The translations under genes were made by a program, and so were the position numbers. DNA of 64,000 nt from Mesorhizobium sp. B2-3-12 (lineage in GTDB: Bacteria; Pseudomonadota; Alphaproteobacteria; Rhizobiales; Rhizobiaceae), in NCBI RefSeq assembly GCF_006442205.1, contig NZ_VFVR01000001.1, positions 806,001 to 870,000 of the forward strand, in the 5' to 3' direction. The notes beneath the pieces are model-generated. The model was not told where the DNA came from and ran no database searches. It saw only the letters and a program-made list of their open reading frames with translations. This document shows, in pieces, positions 35,542 through 43,788 of the stretch. Positions within the stretch are counted from its first letter, which is position 1, and every line of letters starts with the position of its first letter.

Positions 35542-35949
35542 CTATTTGCAGGGGAAACCGGGCGCGATCTTGCACTTGCCCGGACGCGGCTTGTGCGGCG
35601 GGCGATGATGCGGGGGACGGTGATGGGGCCGATGGTGCCAGTGCGGCGGCCGATGCGGCGGGCGCACGATGATGACAGGCGGATGCACGACTTGGGCGCG
35701 CGCAAGATAGCCCGAACTGGCCCAGCCGCTGACACCGCCACCATGTATCCTGCACCAGCCAGGCTGGCAGCCGGTGACATTTACCCTGAAGCCCGCCGGC
35801 AGCGTCCCGACCTTGGCGTATCCCGCGCCGGGCCCTGTACGCACGTTGAGGCTGGTCGTGGTGTGCGCGCTGTAGGCAAAGGCCGCGGCCGACGTACCGA
35901 AGACCGCCGCCAGGATGGTCGCTATCGCAAGCAGAAATCGAAATCTCAT
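35542..35949 (-). CDS. Secreted SH3b-domain protein with His/Pro-rich tail
   Basis: A 135-residue protein with a signal peptide (MRFRFLLAIATILAAVF, cleavage near AFA-YS). A bacterial SH3 domain (SLNVRTGPGAGYAKVG through SGWASSGYLAR) follows. The tail is rich in His, Pro and Arg (RPPHWHHRPHHRPPHH) and could bind metal or anionic polymers. It ends with two Cys residues (GKCKIAPGFPCK). The start at 35949 follows GGAGGGA. SH3b domains usually bind cell-wall peptides. It has its own terminator at 35471-35501. Confidence 0.85.
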   Translation of the reverse strand: MRFRFLLAIATILAAVFGTSAAAFAYSAHTTTSLNVRTGPGAGYAKVGTLPAGFRVNVTGCQPGWCRIHGGGVSGWASSGYLARAQVVHPPVIIVRPPHRPPHWHHRPHHRPPHHRPPHKPRPGKCKIAPGFPCK

Positions 35950-36190
35950 CAGTCCCTCCATTCGAGCGCCGGCCGTTCGACTGCTTCGGCCGGGACCGCG
36001 TCGCAAGGGGAGATGCAGCGGCAAGAAAAGTCAACAACTGGCCGAGGCCAATCACCATGATCACCGGTCCGGGCATGGAGATTTCCCCTGATATAGTTGA
36101 GGAATTTACCGTACGCCGTTTATCGGCACGCCAACATCCGCTAACGATTTACTATCTTTCGGCAATTCATCGCGCTCCGGGGCAGTGATC

Positions 36191-36766
36191 ATGGGCAAAG
36201 GCAGGGTCGAGGCATTCACCGACGGCGTGGTGGCGATCATCATCACCATCATGGTGCTGGACCTGAAGGTGCCGGAAGGCGAGGATTTTTCGGCCTTGCT
36301 GCCGCAGTGGCCGATCTTCCTGTGCTACGTGCTCTCGTTCATCAATGTCGGCATCTACTGGAACAATCTGCACAATATGTTCCACACCGTGCAGCGGGTC
36401 GACGGCCGCGTGCTGTGGGCAAACCTGCATCTGCTGTTCTGGTTGTCCTTGATGCCGGTGACGACCGCCTTCATGGGCGAGAACCATTTCGCCACGGTTC
36501 CCGTCGCGGTCTACGGTTTCGACCTTGTAATGTGCGCGACCGCCTACAGCATCCTGGTCATCGCGCTACATCGGCTGCATGGGCAGGACACCGCATTCGC
36601 CAAGGCCATCGGCGCCGACCGTAAGGGGAGGATCTCGCTCGCCATTTACATCGCGGCCGTCGGGCTGGCCTTCCTCGACCGGTGGATCGGCGTTGCGCTC
36701 TATGTTGCCGTCGCCCTTGTCTGGCTGGTGCCGGACACCCGCTTCGCGCGGGTGATCGAAAAATAA
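36191..36766 (+). CDS. TMEM175-family (DUF1211) potassium channel-like protein
   Basis: A 191-residue membrane protein with about six helices. The N-terminal signature RVEAFTDGVVAIIITIMVLDLK matches the R-x3-F-[ST]-D motif of the prokaryotic TMEM175/DUF1211 potassium channels, where the first helix lines the pore. One six-helix unit is the bacterial form, which assembles as a tetramer. The start at 36191 is the first ATG; a GTG six bases earlier is possible. Its stop is next to a family A palindrome. Confidence 0.88.
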   Translation: MGKGRVEAFTDGVVAIIITIMVLDLKVPEGEDFSALLPQWPIFLCYVLSFINVGIYWNNLHNMFHTVQRVDGRVLWANLHLLFWLSLMPVTTAFMGENHFATVPVAVYGFDLVMCATAYSILVIALHRLHGQDTAFAKAIGADRKGRISLAIYIAAVGLAFLDRWIGVALYVAVALVWLVPDTRFARVIEK

Positions 36767-36779
36767 CTGTTTGCCCGGC

Positions 36780-36823
36780 GCAATTCCGGACGGAAAACCG
36801 CTTCACACTTTTCCTGGAATTGC
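36780..36823. repeat. Short intergenic palindrome, family A copy 2
   Basis: An inverted near-copy of 6184-6229, bounded by GCAATTCC and GGAATTGC. It fills the space between the TMEM175-like gene and the stop of the next gene, whose stop begins right at its edge. Confidence 0.75.
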
Positions 36824-37105
36824 TTAGCCGCGCATCGCCTTCAGCTTTTCCGCCACCGACGCGGCAAGGTCGCCATAGCGCTCTTCCAGCTGCTCCGCCG
36901 CCTTGATGATCGAGAAATCATGGCCGAACTTCTCCAGCGCCATGCGCAGTTTCTCGACGAACTCAGCCTGTTTTTCCAGCGCCGAGAACAAAGTCTTCAC
37001 CTGGGCTTCGCTGATATCGGGATTGGCCAGCATCTGTGGCACCTCGCGCCCCATCTGGTCGCCGGTGGCGGTCTGCTCCTTCAGAATTGCAACCCAATCC
37101 GTCAA
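36824..37105 (-). CDS. Small helical protein of unknown function
   Basis: A 93-residue, largely helical, charged protein (KQAEFVEKLRMALEKFGHD; AEQLEERYGDLAASVAEKL). It is read from a TTG at 37105 with AAGGAG eight bases upstream; reading further adds a Cys-rich segment with no coding character. No signal or membrane segment. No family recognised. Confidence 0.7.
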   Translation of the reverse strand: MTDWVAILKEQTATGDQMGREVPQMLANPDISEAQVKTLFSALEKQAEFVEKLRMALEKFGHDFSIIKAAEQLEERYGDLAASVAEKLKAMRG

Positions 37106-37238
37106 TCGGAAGTCTCCTTTGTCGTGGCAGCATGCGCAGCCACGACCGGGCTGGTCAACCCGACAAGCCCGACAGAGGCTTGCGCAAGCCCGATCCGGCG
37201 CTAAGTTCGGCGCCATCGAGAAAAGGACCTTTCCGCTC

Positions 37239-38105
37239 ATGATCACCGACGCCGAAATCCAGACCGCCCTGCCAGCGCTTGGTCAAGGCAATACCGCCGT
37301 CATCACCGGCGCCGCCAGCGGCATCGGCCTTGCGGCGGCCAAAAGGCTGGCGTTGATGGGCATGAAGATCGTGCTGGCCGACATTGGCGGGCCGCGCCTC
37401 GACGATGCCTCGCGCGCCGTCGCCGCGATTACCGGCGACGACGCCGTGCTTGCCGTTGCATCCGACGTTTCGAAGGCCGATGAGGTCGACCGTCTCGCCG
37501 ACCGGGCATTCGGCGCCTTCGGCGAGGTCTCGCTGCTGATGAACAATGCCGGCGTCGGCGACAATCCTGGAAAGCCTTGGGAAAACCGCGACGGCTGGAA
37601 ACGGCTGCTCGACGTCAATTTCTGCGGCGTCTTGCATGGCGTCGAAGCCTTCACGTCACGCATGCTGGCGTCGGCCAAGCCCGGCCTGATCATCAACACC
37701 GGCTCCAAGCAAGGCATCACCACGCCGCCCGGCAACCTCGCCTATAACGTTTCCAAGGCCGGCGTGAAGACCTTTACGGAAGGCCTTGCGCATGCGCTGC
37801 GCAACGAGCCCGGCGCCCGCCTGTCGGCGCATCTGCTCATTCCCGGCTTCACCTATACCGGCCTGACCGAAGGCGCGACGGAAAAGCCCGCCGGTGCCTG
37901 GACCGGCGAGCAGGTCGTCGATTTCATGCTGGTCTCGCTGGTCCGGGGCGACTTCTACATCCTGTGCCCCGACAATGAGGTGGCGCGACCGCTGGACGAA
38001 AAGCGCATGGCCTGGGCGATCGGCGACATCATCGAAAACCGCCCTGCCCTGTCACGCTGGCACCCCGACCACAAGGATGCATTCGTGGCATTCCTGAAGG
38101 GCTGA
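37239..38105 (+). CDS. SDR-family oxidoreductase
   Basis: A 288-residue short-chain dehydrogenase/reductase. The N-terminal glycine motif is TGAASGIG, the NAG motif is NNAGVG, and the catalytic Tyr-x3-Lys is YNVSK. The Ser lies in INTGSKQG, where a conserved Ser follows Gly. It uses NAD(P)H; the substrate is unknown. Start at 37239; a longer reading runs antisense to the preceding gene. Confidence 0.92.
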   Translation: MITDAEIQTALPALGQGNTAVITGAASGIGLAAAKRLALMGMKIVLADIGGPRLDDASRAVAAITGDDAVLAVASDVSKADEVDRLADRAFGAFGEVSLLMNNAGVGDNPGKPWENRDGWKRLLDVNFCGVLHGVEAFTSRMLASAKPGLIINTGSKQGITTPPGNLAYNVSKAGVKTFTEGLAHALRNEPGARLSAHLLIPGFTYTGLTEGATEKPAGAWTGEQVVDFMLVSLVRGDFYILCPDNEVARPLDEKRMAWAIGDIIENRPALSRWHPDHKDAFVAFLKG

Positions 38106-38108
38106 GCC

Positions 38109-38534
38109 TCAAGCAGCGCTCTTTCCCGCGCTCCGCTTCTTGGCAACCGCCTTGTTGGCCGCCAGGGTGGCGATCTCCTTGTCGTGCCGTTTTGCCGCCC
38201 GCTCGCATTTGGAGCGGATTTCCTCGACCTCGGATTCGGTCAGGTGTTCGATGCCGATAAAATGGTTGTGGCCCTCGCTGACCCGGATCAATTCGTCGAG
38301 CTTGGCTTGGATTGCGGCGCCGTCACGGTTCTGGGTGTTCTGGATGAGAAACACCATGAGAAAGGTAATGATGGTCGTGCCGGTGTTGATCACCAGTTGC
38401 CAGGTGTCCGAGAAACCGAAGAACGGCCCGCTGACCGCCCAGACGACGACGATCAGACAGCAGACGGCAAAGGTCAGCGGCAGGCCGGTCATGTGAGCGA
38501 CCCAGTTGGCAACCTTGGTGAAATGCTTTTCCAT
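38109..38534 (-). CDS. Low-affinity iron permease-like membrane protein
   Basis: A 141-residue membrane protein of the PF04120 family, named after fungal low-affinity iron permease. Two hydrophobic helices (LPLTFAVCCLIVVVWAVSG and VINTGTTIITFLMVFLIQNT) are followed by a charged helical tail. The signature FLMVFLIQNTQNRD is typical. Bacterial members have no proven iron role. Start at 38534. Confidence 0.85.
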   Translation of the reverse strand: MEKHFTKVANWVAHMTGLPLTFAVCCLIVVVWAVSGPFFGFSDTWQLVINTGTTIITFLMVFLIQNTQNRDGAAIQAKLDELIRVSEGHNHFIGIEHLTESEVEEIRSKCERAAKRHDKEIATLAANKAVAKKRSAGKSAA

Positions 38535-38733
38535 GTGTCGAGTGCCCTCAATGTTTGCCGCGATGAGAAACAAGCGGGGGCCGTTCGAGTTCCCACCGCA
38601 AGGAATGCAACCGGCACAATTGAATACACGCAGGACGCGCATCTGGTGAAAAACACACCTTATCGGTTCAATGTCATGGTAACCATGCAGGCAAGGAGCC
38701 TGTTCCTTCCGCTTCACAGCGGTTTACCTCCAG

Positions 38734-38770
38734 CCCCTTCCGCTGCGCCACCCCCGCATGGCGGAAGGGG
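38734..38770. other. GC hairpin upstream of the outer-membrane barrel gene
   Basis: A perfect 10-bp stem (CCCCTTCCGC/GCGGAAGGGG) with a 17-base loop covers a possible early ATG at 38758. This makes the downstream ATG at 38794 the better start. Confidence 0.6.
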
Positions 38771-38793
38771 TTTCATTCCGGAGAGCGCGGAGC

Positions 38794-40068
38794 ATGGTTT
38801 CCCCAAAGCGCCGGCCGGCACAAACCATCGCTCCACGTTCGCGCACTCTGCTCCGCAGCGCCGGCTTCGGCCTGTTGATGACCTGCGCTGCCGTCACCGC
38901 CCGGGCTGAATCCACGACCACGCCGGCAGCCGAACCGACGGCCCCGCCGGCGGCGGAGGCGGCCGCGGCGTCACCCGATCCAGTCATCACCGGCAGCCTG
39001 GAACGCCACTGGACCAACAACGCGCTGGACAGCGATCGCAACGTCTCCGACTGGTATTCGCTGCTGCGCGGCGCGCTGCAACAGCAATGGGGCGACAGCG
39101 ACGCTTACGCCAAGCTCAACGCCGACTTCCAGGTTTCGCACTACGACCACACCTCGATCGAGGATGACCGCTCCCTGGGCGTGTCGGCCGAGGCCTTCCG
39201 CCGCCTCACGCCGGGTCTCGAATTGAGGGGAACGCTGAGCTATCGCGTGTCCAGCACCGGTGACAATCTCGACATCGGCCCGCTGACGCTCGGAACGCGC
39301 GAGGCCAAGCAGGTCTTCGGTGCCCAGACACAACTCGGCATCGATCTCGGCAATGCGACATCGCTGATCCTCGAAGCCGCCGACAGTTTCGAAAAACTCG
39401 GCGCGACGCATTTCGAGGACGACCCGATCCTGCCGGCGAAACTGCACGCCGACCGCAACCTCTTCCAATTGGCGGCGAGGATCACCCGGACCGTCGGCCA
39501 GTTCGCCTTCGGCGCATCGGCATCGGCGCTCTTCGCCAGCGTCGAGCGGATCGGCTATCCGCCGCTGTTCCTGTCGTTCGATGCCTATACGCTGCGCGCC
39601 GAGGCCGCCTACAAGGGATCGGACGGCTCCACACTGGGCCTGGCGCTGGGCGCGGAGTTCCTGCGCGGCGCCGACGACATCTACCAGCGCTGGCGCCCGA
39701 CCTGGCAGGTGACCTTCGGCAAGCCATTGCCGCGCGGCTTCGAGCTGCGCGGCACGTATTTCGGGCGCTACGAAACATCCAACACCGACGACCCGCTGGC
39801 CTCATGGCTGCAGCGCGCGGAACTGGAAATCGGCACCAAGCTGCGTGAGAATCTCGGCATTGCGTCCGGCATCTTCTACGAGCTCAAGGACAATCTGCTC
39901 TATGAGAACCAGGAGCGCCGAAAAGGCATCTATGCCGAGGCGACATATGACGCGAGCAAGTCGATGGCCGTCGTCTTGCGCGTCGATATCAACAGGACCA
40001 TCAAGACGGTCATCGACGATCGCGAACACAGCATCGATGCCTTCATTGCGTTGCGCGCCAAGATCTGA
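38794..40068 (+). CDS. Outer-membrane beta-barrel protein of unknown function
   Basis: A 424-residue secreted protein. The signal sequence has a hydrophobic core GFGLLMTCAAVTARA, followed by an Ala/Pro-rich spacer (TTTPAAEPTAPPAAEAAA). The rest alternates polar and hydrophobic strands with many aromatic ends, for example RGTLSYRVSS, FGRYETSN and EATYDASK, as expected for a barrel. The start at 38794 has GGAGAG eight bases upstream. No named family; porin- or BBP2-like barrels are the nearest idea. Confidence 0.7.
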   Translation: MVSPKRRPAQTIAPRSRTLLRSAGFGLLMTCAAVTARAESTTTPAAEPTAPPAAEAAAASPDPVITGSLERHWTNNALDSDRNVSDWYSLLRGALQQQWGDSDAYAKLNADFQVSHYDHTSIEDDRSLGVSAEAFRRLTPGLELRGTLSYRVSSTGDNLDIGPLTLGTREAKQVFGAQTQLGIDLGNATSLILEAADSFEKLGATHFEDDPILPAKLHADRNLFQLAARITRTVGQFAFGASASALFASVERIGYPPLFLSFDAYTLRAEAAYKGSDGSTLGLALGAEFLRGADDIYQRWRPTWQVTFGKPLPRGFELRGTYFGRYETSNTDDPLASWLQRAELEIGTKLRENLGIASGIFYELKDNLLYENQERRKGIYAEATYDASKSMAVVLRVDINRTIKTVIDDREHSIDAFIALRAKI

Positions 40069-40167
40069 CTTCGTCTTCGCGCATGTCCGGCCTGTTTGCG
40101 GGGAAGGCTAATCCGGGAAGAACGGTTTTCCGACCGGATGTGCTCTACCCGGACTATGAAAACCAGC

Positions 40168-40200
40168 GAGGCAGGAGGGTGTGCGAGACCCTCCTGCCTC
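40168..40200 (-). terminator. Terminator after the repeat-rich secreted peptide
   Basis: A perfect 13-bp stem (GAGGCAGGAGGGT/ACCCTCCTGCCTC) with a seven-base loop is followed by TTTT in the minus direction. It also lies downstream of the barrel gene and may stop that transcript. Confidence 0.85.
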
Positions 40201-40230
40201 CGACACGGAAATTGCCCGTGACCTTGCTGC

Positions 40231-40527
40231 CTAGTGACGGCCGCCCAGCTTGTAGCTGTTGCCGCCGAGGACGTTGACGCCGATCCCGCTGAGAACGCCG
40301 GAAAGGACGTTGGTCTTGTTGCCGTTCAGGATGCCCTGGACGACATTGCCGCTCAGGATGTTGTTGCCATTGAGAACGCCGTTCAACGCGTTCACCTGGC
40401 CGAGACCGATGGACGGCGACACGTTGATCAGGCTGCCCGAGCTACCTCCGCCCCAGCCGCCGGCATAGGCGCCGACAGTCGAGAACGAAACCATTGCAGC
40501 AGTGAGTACAAGTGCGAACTTCTTCAT
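40231..40527 (-). CDS. Small secreted Asn/Gly/Leu-repeat protein
   Basis: A 98-residue protein with a clean signal peptide (MKKFALVLTAAMVSFSTVGA, cleavage near AYA-GG). The mature part is built from short repeats of the form [V/I]-L-[N/S/G]-G-[N/V/I] (residues about 47-90), in the manner of a thin beta-solenoid or curlin-like fold. GGAGAG precedes the start. It has its own promoter region and terminator, and the upstream 247 bp is AT-rich. No family is recognised. An extracellular or surface role is inference. Confidence 0.75.
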   Translation of the reverse strand: MKKFALVLTAAMVSFSTVGAYAGGWGGGSSGSLINVSPSIGLGQVNALNGVLNGNNILSGNVVQGILNGNKTNVLSGVLSGIGVNVLGGNSYKLGGRH

Positions 40528-40774
40528 GACTTCTCTCCATTGTTGCTAACAGTGTTTCCTTCGACTTCTTACGACTTACCCCCGCATCGATTAGTGCATT
40601 TCGCAAAAAGTCTTGCAACCATGGATTGTTTAATTTGAGAGATACAATTCGTTTTCCAATTTTTAACGCTAATATTTTACGTTAAGAAAATTGGTTACCC
40701 TCAAAGCATCTCCGCCCAACGCAATGTTTCGTTTCCGGAAATGGCGGCTGTGGAGAACGTATAGGGATGCCGGC

Positions 40775-41416
40775 TCAGGCGGCGTCGTTTTCCCAGCGAT
40801 CGAGGAAGGTCTCGATCGGCATTGCCTGCATGTCGGGAACCGCCCTAGCGAGTTTCTCGACCGGCCAGTCCCACCAGGCGAGAGCCTCGATGCGTGCCGC
40901 TAGTTCAGAAGCAAAGCGTGGCCTGAGCGGTTTCGCCGGCACGCCGGCGACGATCGTGTAGGACGGCACGTCCCGCGTCACCACGGCATTGGCACCGATG
41001 ACCGCTCCATTGCCGATGGCGACGCCAGGCAAGATGACCGCGCCATGGCCGATCCAGACATCGTGGCCGATGGTCACGGCCTTCGATCGCCGCCGCTCGC
41101 GGAACGCGGCATCGACGCCCAGCCAGCGAAAATACTCGTTCGGCCGATAGCTGACCTTGTGCTGGGTCAGCCGCTCGATCGGATGTTCCAGCGCATTGAT
41201 GCGGCTGTTGGCGGCGATCGAGCAGAATTTGCCGATCGTCGTATAGATCGCCTCGGCATGGCGTTCGAAATAGGAGAAATCGCCGACAATGACCTCGCGC
41301 AGCACGACGCGTTCGCCGATCGCGGCATAACGGCCAAGCTTGCAGCCCTTCATCTCCGCGGTCGGATGAATGCGCGGCTCGGGGTCTTTCGGAACGAGAT
41401 CTTCGGAACGGTCCAT
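40775..41416 (-). CDS. Hexapeptide acetyltransferase of the phosphonate-associated type
   Basis: A 213-residue left-handed beta-helix acyltransferase with many hexapeptide turns (IGKFCSIAANSRIN; VWIGHGAVILPGVAIGNGAV; VAGVPAKPLRPRF). It resembles the chloramphenicol-acetyltransferase-like proteins that occur with phosphonate (phn) gene clusters. No phn genes are nearby, so the substrate is open. It acts with acetyl-CoA as a trimer, judging by family. Confidence 0.85.
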   Translation of the reverse strand: MDRSEDLVPKDPEPRIHPTAEMKGCKLGRYAAIGERVVLREVIVGDFSYFERHAEAIYTTIGKFCSIAANSRINALEHPIERLTQHKVSYRPNEYFRWLGVDAAFRERRRSKAVTIGHDVWIGHGAVILPGVAIGNGAVIGANAVVTRDVPSYTIVAGVPAKPLRPRFASELAARIEALAWWDWPVEKLARAVPDMQAMPIETFLDRWENDAA

Positions 41417-41496
41417 GTCGGCGGCTTTACGTCAGAGCAATTGCCGCCGCAAGGCGGAGCAATTGGCCGTAACGCCAAACGGCTCGAAAGAATTGC

Positions 41497-42045
41497 CTAT
41501 TTCGGCTTGTCCTTGCTCCACACCACGTTCTGGCCATAGAGCGGCACCGTCGTGACCGACATCTTGGCCGAGCCGTCCTGCACCTGGCGCGAGTGCGAGA
41601 GATAGATCAACGTCTCGTTCTTCTTGTCGTAGATGCGGTTCACCACCTGCTTCTTCCAGATCAGGCTGATGCCCTGCTTGAAAACCTCCTCGCCGCCCTC
41701 GCCCGTGTCGATGTCGCCGATGGTGATCGGGCCGGTCTGGCGGCACGAGATCGAGGAATCGCTGGGATCCTCGAACCAGTTGCCCTTGTGCAGCCGGTCG
41801 ATGACGCTGCGGTCGAAATAGGAAACGTGGCAGGTGACGCCTTCCACCTTCGGATCCTTGATCGCCTCGACGATGATGTCATTGCCGACCCAGTCGACGC
41901 CGACCTTGCCGACTTCCTCAGCAACGGCGCTGCCGGCGCCAAGCACGACGCATGCGGCCAAAGCGCCTCCGATCAGTTTTCGCCCGGTCAGTTTTCGCTC
42001 AGCCAGTTTTCGCCCAGTGAGTTCGAGCCCAATCAGTTCGAGCAA
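41497..42045 (-). CDS. creA: CreA family protein
   Basis: A 182-residue secreted protein. The signal region is LIGGALAACVVLGAGSAVAEE. The mature part has the CreA pattern (VGVDWVGNDIIVEAIKDPKV, CHVSYFDR, SISCRQTGPI). Its function is unknown. It starts from TTG at 42045, with GAGGAG six bases upstream. The N-terminal leader has a short duplication (LTGRKLAERKLTGRKL) coded by repeated CAGTTTTCGC units. Convergent with nothing; divergent from the SCO gene. Confidence 0.88.
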   Translation of the reverse strand: MLELIGLELTGRKLAERKLTGRKLIGGALAACVVLGAGSAVAEEVGKVGVDWVGNDIIVEAIKDPKVEGVTCHVSYFDRSVIDRLHKGNWFEDPSDSSISCRQTGPITIGDIDTGEGGEEVFKQGISLIWKKQVVNRIYDKKNETLIYLSHSRQVQDGSAKMSVTTVPLYGQNVVWSKDKPK

Positions 42046-42233
42046 AGAAGCCTCCTCGGTTCGGGTTGCCGGTCTCAGGTGGGGCGGACTGTGTGGCTTT
42101 GCAAGCGCAAGCGTCAACACCACGGCCGGTTGCGGCAACGCGGCACTTTGCCTGCGCGGGGCCGAACCGCTAAGACTGTCGCACCGGCGCGGCATTGAGC
42201 CGGCGCGATGATTTCTGCGGACGGACTTTTCTG

Positions 42234-42812
42234 ATGATGCGTTCTATCCTGGTCGGCATTCTCGTCCTGATGGCGGCCGGCGTCGGCTGGCTGACCTTCG
42301 ACTGGTATCGCGGCCACTATGGCGGCGAACCGTTCGGCGCGCCCTTTACCTTGGTCGACCAGAAAGGCGCCCCGATCACCGAGGCTGCTTTCCGCGGACA
42401 GCCCAGCGTCGTCTTCTTCGGCTTCACCCATTGCCCCGAAGTCTGCCCGACCACCTTGTTCGAACTCTCCGGCTGGCTGAAGACGCTCGGCGATGACGGC
42501 AAGAACCTGCACGCCTATTTCGTCTCGGTCGACCCGGAGCGCGACACGCCGCAGGTGATGAACGCCTATGTCAGCAATTTCTCCGATCGCATCACCGGCA
42601 TTACCGGCGACCCGGACAAGGTCCACGCCATGGCCAAGTCGTTCGGCATCTACTGGAAGAAGGTCGACACCGGCGACGGCGACTACACGATGGACCACAC
42701 CGCCTCGGTGTTGCTGCTCAATCCCCAGGGCGACTTTGCCGGCACGATCGCCTACGGAGAGAGCGCCAGCACCGCCGTGGAGAAACTGAAGCGCCTTGCC
42801 GCGAAGGGCTAG
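42234..42812 (+). CDS. SCO1/SenC family copper chaperone-like protein
   Basis: A 192-residue membrane-anchored thioredoxin-fold protein. An N-terminal helix (residues 3-22) anchors it. The copper-binding CxxxC is Cys67 and Cys71 (THCPEVCP), and the conserved His is in MDHTASV. It helps load the CuA centre of cytochrome c oxidase or acts as a thiol reductase. The cox operon is not in the window. Start at 42234 or three bases later. Confidence 0.92.
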   Translation: MMRSILVGILVLMAAGVGWLTFDWYRGHYGGEPFGAPFTLVDQKGAPITEAAFRGQPSVVFFGFTHCPEVCPTTLFELSGWLKTLGDDGKNLHAYFVSVDPERDTPQVMNAYVSNFSDRITGITGDPDKVHAMAKSFGIYWKKVDTGDGDYTMDHTASVLLLNPQGDFAGTIAYGESASTAVEKLKRLAAKG

Positions 42813-42815
42813 AGC

Positions 42816-42848
42816 TTGATTCCGAAAAGTGGAGACCGGTTTCGGACA
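42816..42848. repeat. Short intergenic repeat, family B copy 1
   Basis: The core matches GATTCCGAAAAGTGGAGACC followed by GGTTTCGGA, an imperfect palindrome. Related copies are at 53166-53210, 54965-54992 and 56041-56068. Confidence 0.65.
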
Positions 42849-42877
42849 AGAACAAGCCTGGAGAAACGTAAATTCAC

Positions 42878-43750
42878 ATGACCCAGACGCGGCTCCATTT
42901 CACCACCGGCAAGATCGAGGCTGAACGCATCTTCGCGGCGCTGGAGATGGCCTTCGAGGAAGAAGGCCTGCCGATCGCCGTGCTTGAGGTCGACGAGGAC
43001 GCCGACATCCACGAGGTCTCGCTCTATACCGATGGCAATGTCGACGCCGTCGAAGCGCGGCTGAAGGACGTGCTCGCCGGGCTTTCCATGTCGAAGCCGG
43101 TCGAGCGCGAGTCACTGCCCGACATCGATTGGGTGGCGCGCTCGCTGGAAGGGTTGAAGCCGGTGCGTGCCGGCCGTTTCTTCGTCCATGGCGCGCATGA
43201 CCGCAGGAAGCGCCATAGCGGCGAACTCGCCATCGAGATCGAGGCAGGCCTTGCCTTTGGCACCGGCCATCACGGCACCACATCAGGATGCCTCGAAATG
43301 CTGGAGAAAGTCGTGCGGCGCGAGCGCCCACGCAACGCGCTCGACCTCGGCACCGGCAGCGCGGTTCTGGCGATCGCGGTCGCCAAGCTGGCGCATATTC
43401 CGGTGCTGGCCACCGACATCGATCCGGTCGCGGTCAGGGTCGCCGCCGCCAATGCGCGGCTGAACCACGTCAAGGGCCTGATCGAGACGGTGAGCGCGCC
43501 GGGCTTTCACCACCCGATCTTTGCCAGACGCGCGCCCTTCGACCTCATCGTCGCCAACATATTGGCGCGGCCGCTGATGCGGCTGGCGCCGCAAATGGCC
43601 GCGCACATCGCGCTCGGCGGCTCGATCGTGCTGTCGGGCATCCTCGACCGCCAGCGCGACGCGGTCATCTCGGCCTATGTCGGCCAGAACTTCCGCCATA
43701 TCAGTACCTTGCACCGCGAAGGCTGGGTGACGATCCACCTCAAGCACTGA
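42878..43750 (+). CDS. prmA: Ribosomal protein L11 methyltransferase
   Basis: A 290-residue SAM-dependent methyltransferase that trimethylates ribosomal protein L11. The SAM motif I is [14 protein letters not shown], and the substrate-loop motif [17 protein letters not shown] is characteristic of PrmA. It follows the SCO gene after a family B repeat. It ends at a strong hairpin shared with the convergent autotransporter. Confidence 0.93.
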   Translation: MTQTRLHFTTGKIEAERIFAALEMAFEEEGLPIAVLEVDEDADIHEVSLYTDGNVDAVEARLKDVLAGLSMSKPVERESLPDIDWVARSLEGLKPVRAGRFFVHGAHDRRKRHSGELAIEIEAGLAFGTGHHGTTSGCLEMLEKVVRRERPRNALDLGTGSAVLAIAVAKLAHIPVLATDIDPVAVRVAAANARLNHVKGLIETVSAPGFHHPIFARRAPFDLIVANILARPLMRLAPQMAAHIALGGSIVLSGILDRQRDAVISAYVGQNFRHISTLHREGWVTIHLKH

Positions 43751-43773
43751 GGCCGGCAAGGCGGTTGCCGGCC
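43751..43773. terminator. Bidirectional hairpin between prmA and the autotransporter
   Basis: A nine-base stem (GGCCGGCAA/TTGCCGGCC) with a five-base loop starts directly after the prmA stop. It could end transcription from both sides, though there is no long T-run. Confidence 0.7.
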
Positions 43774-43788
43774 CTCTCAGGCTAACTC

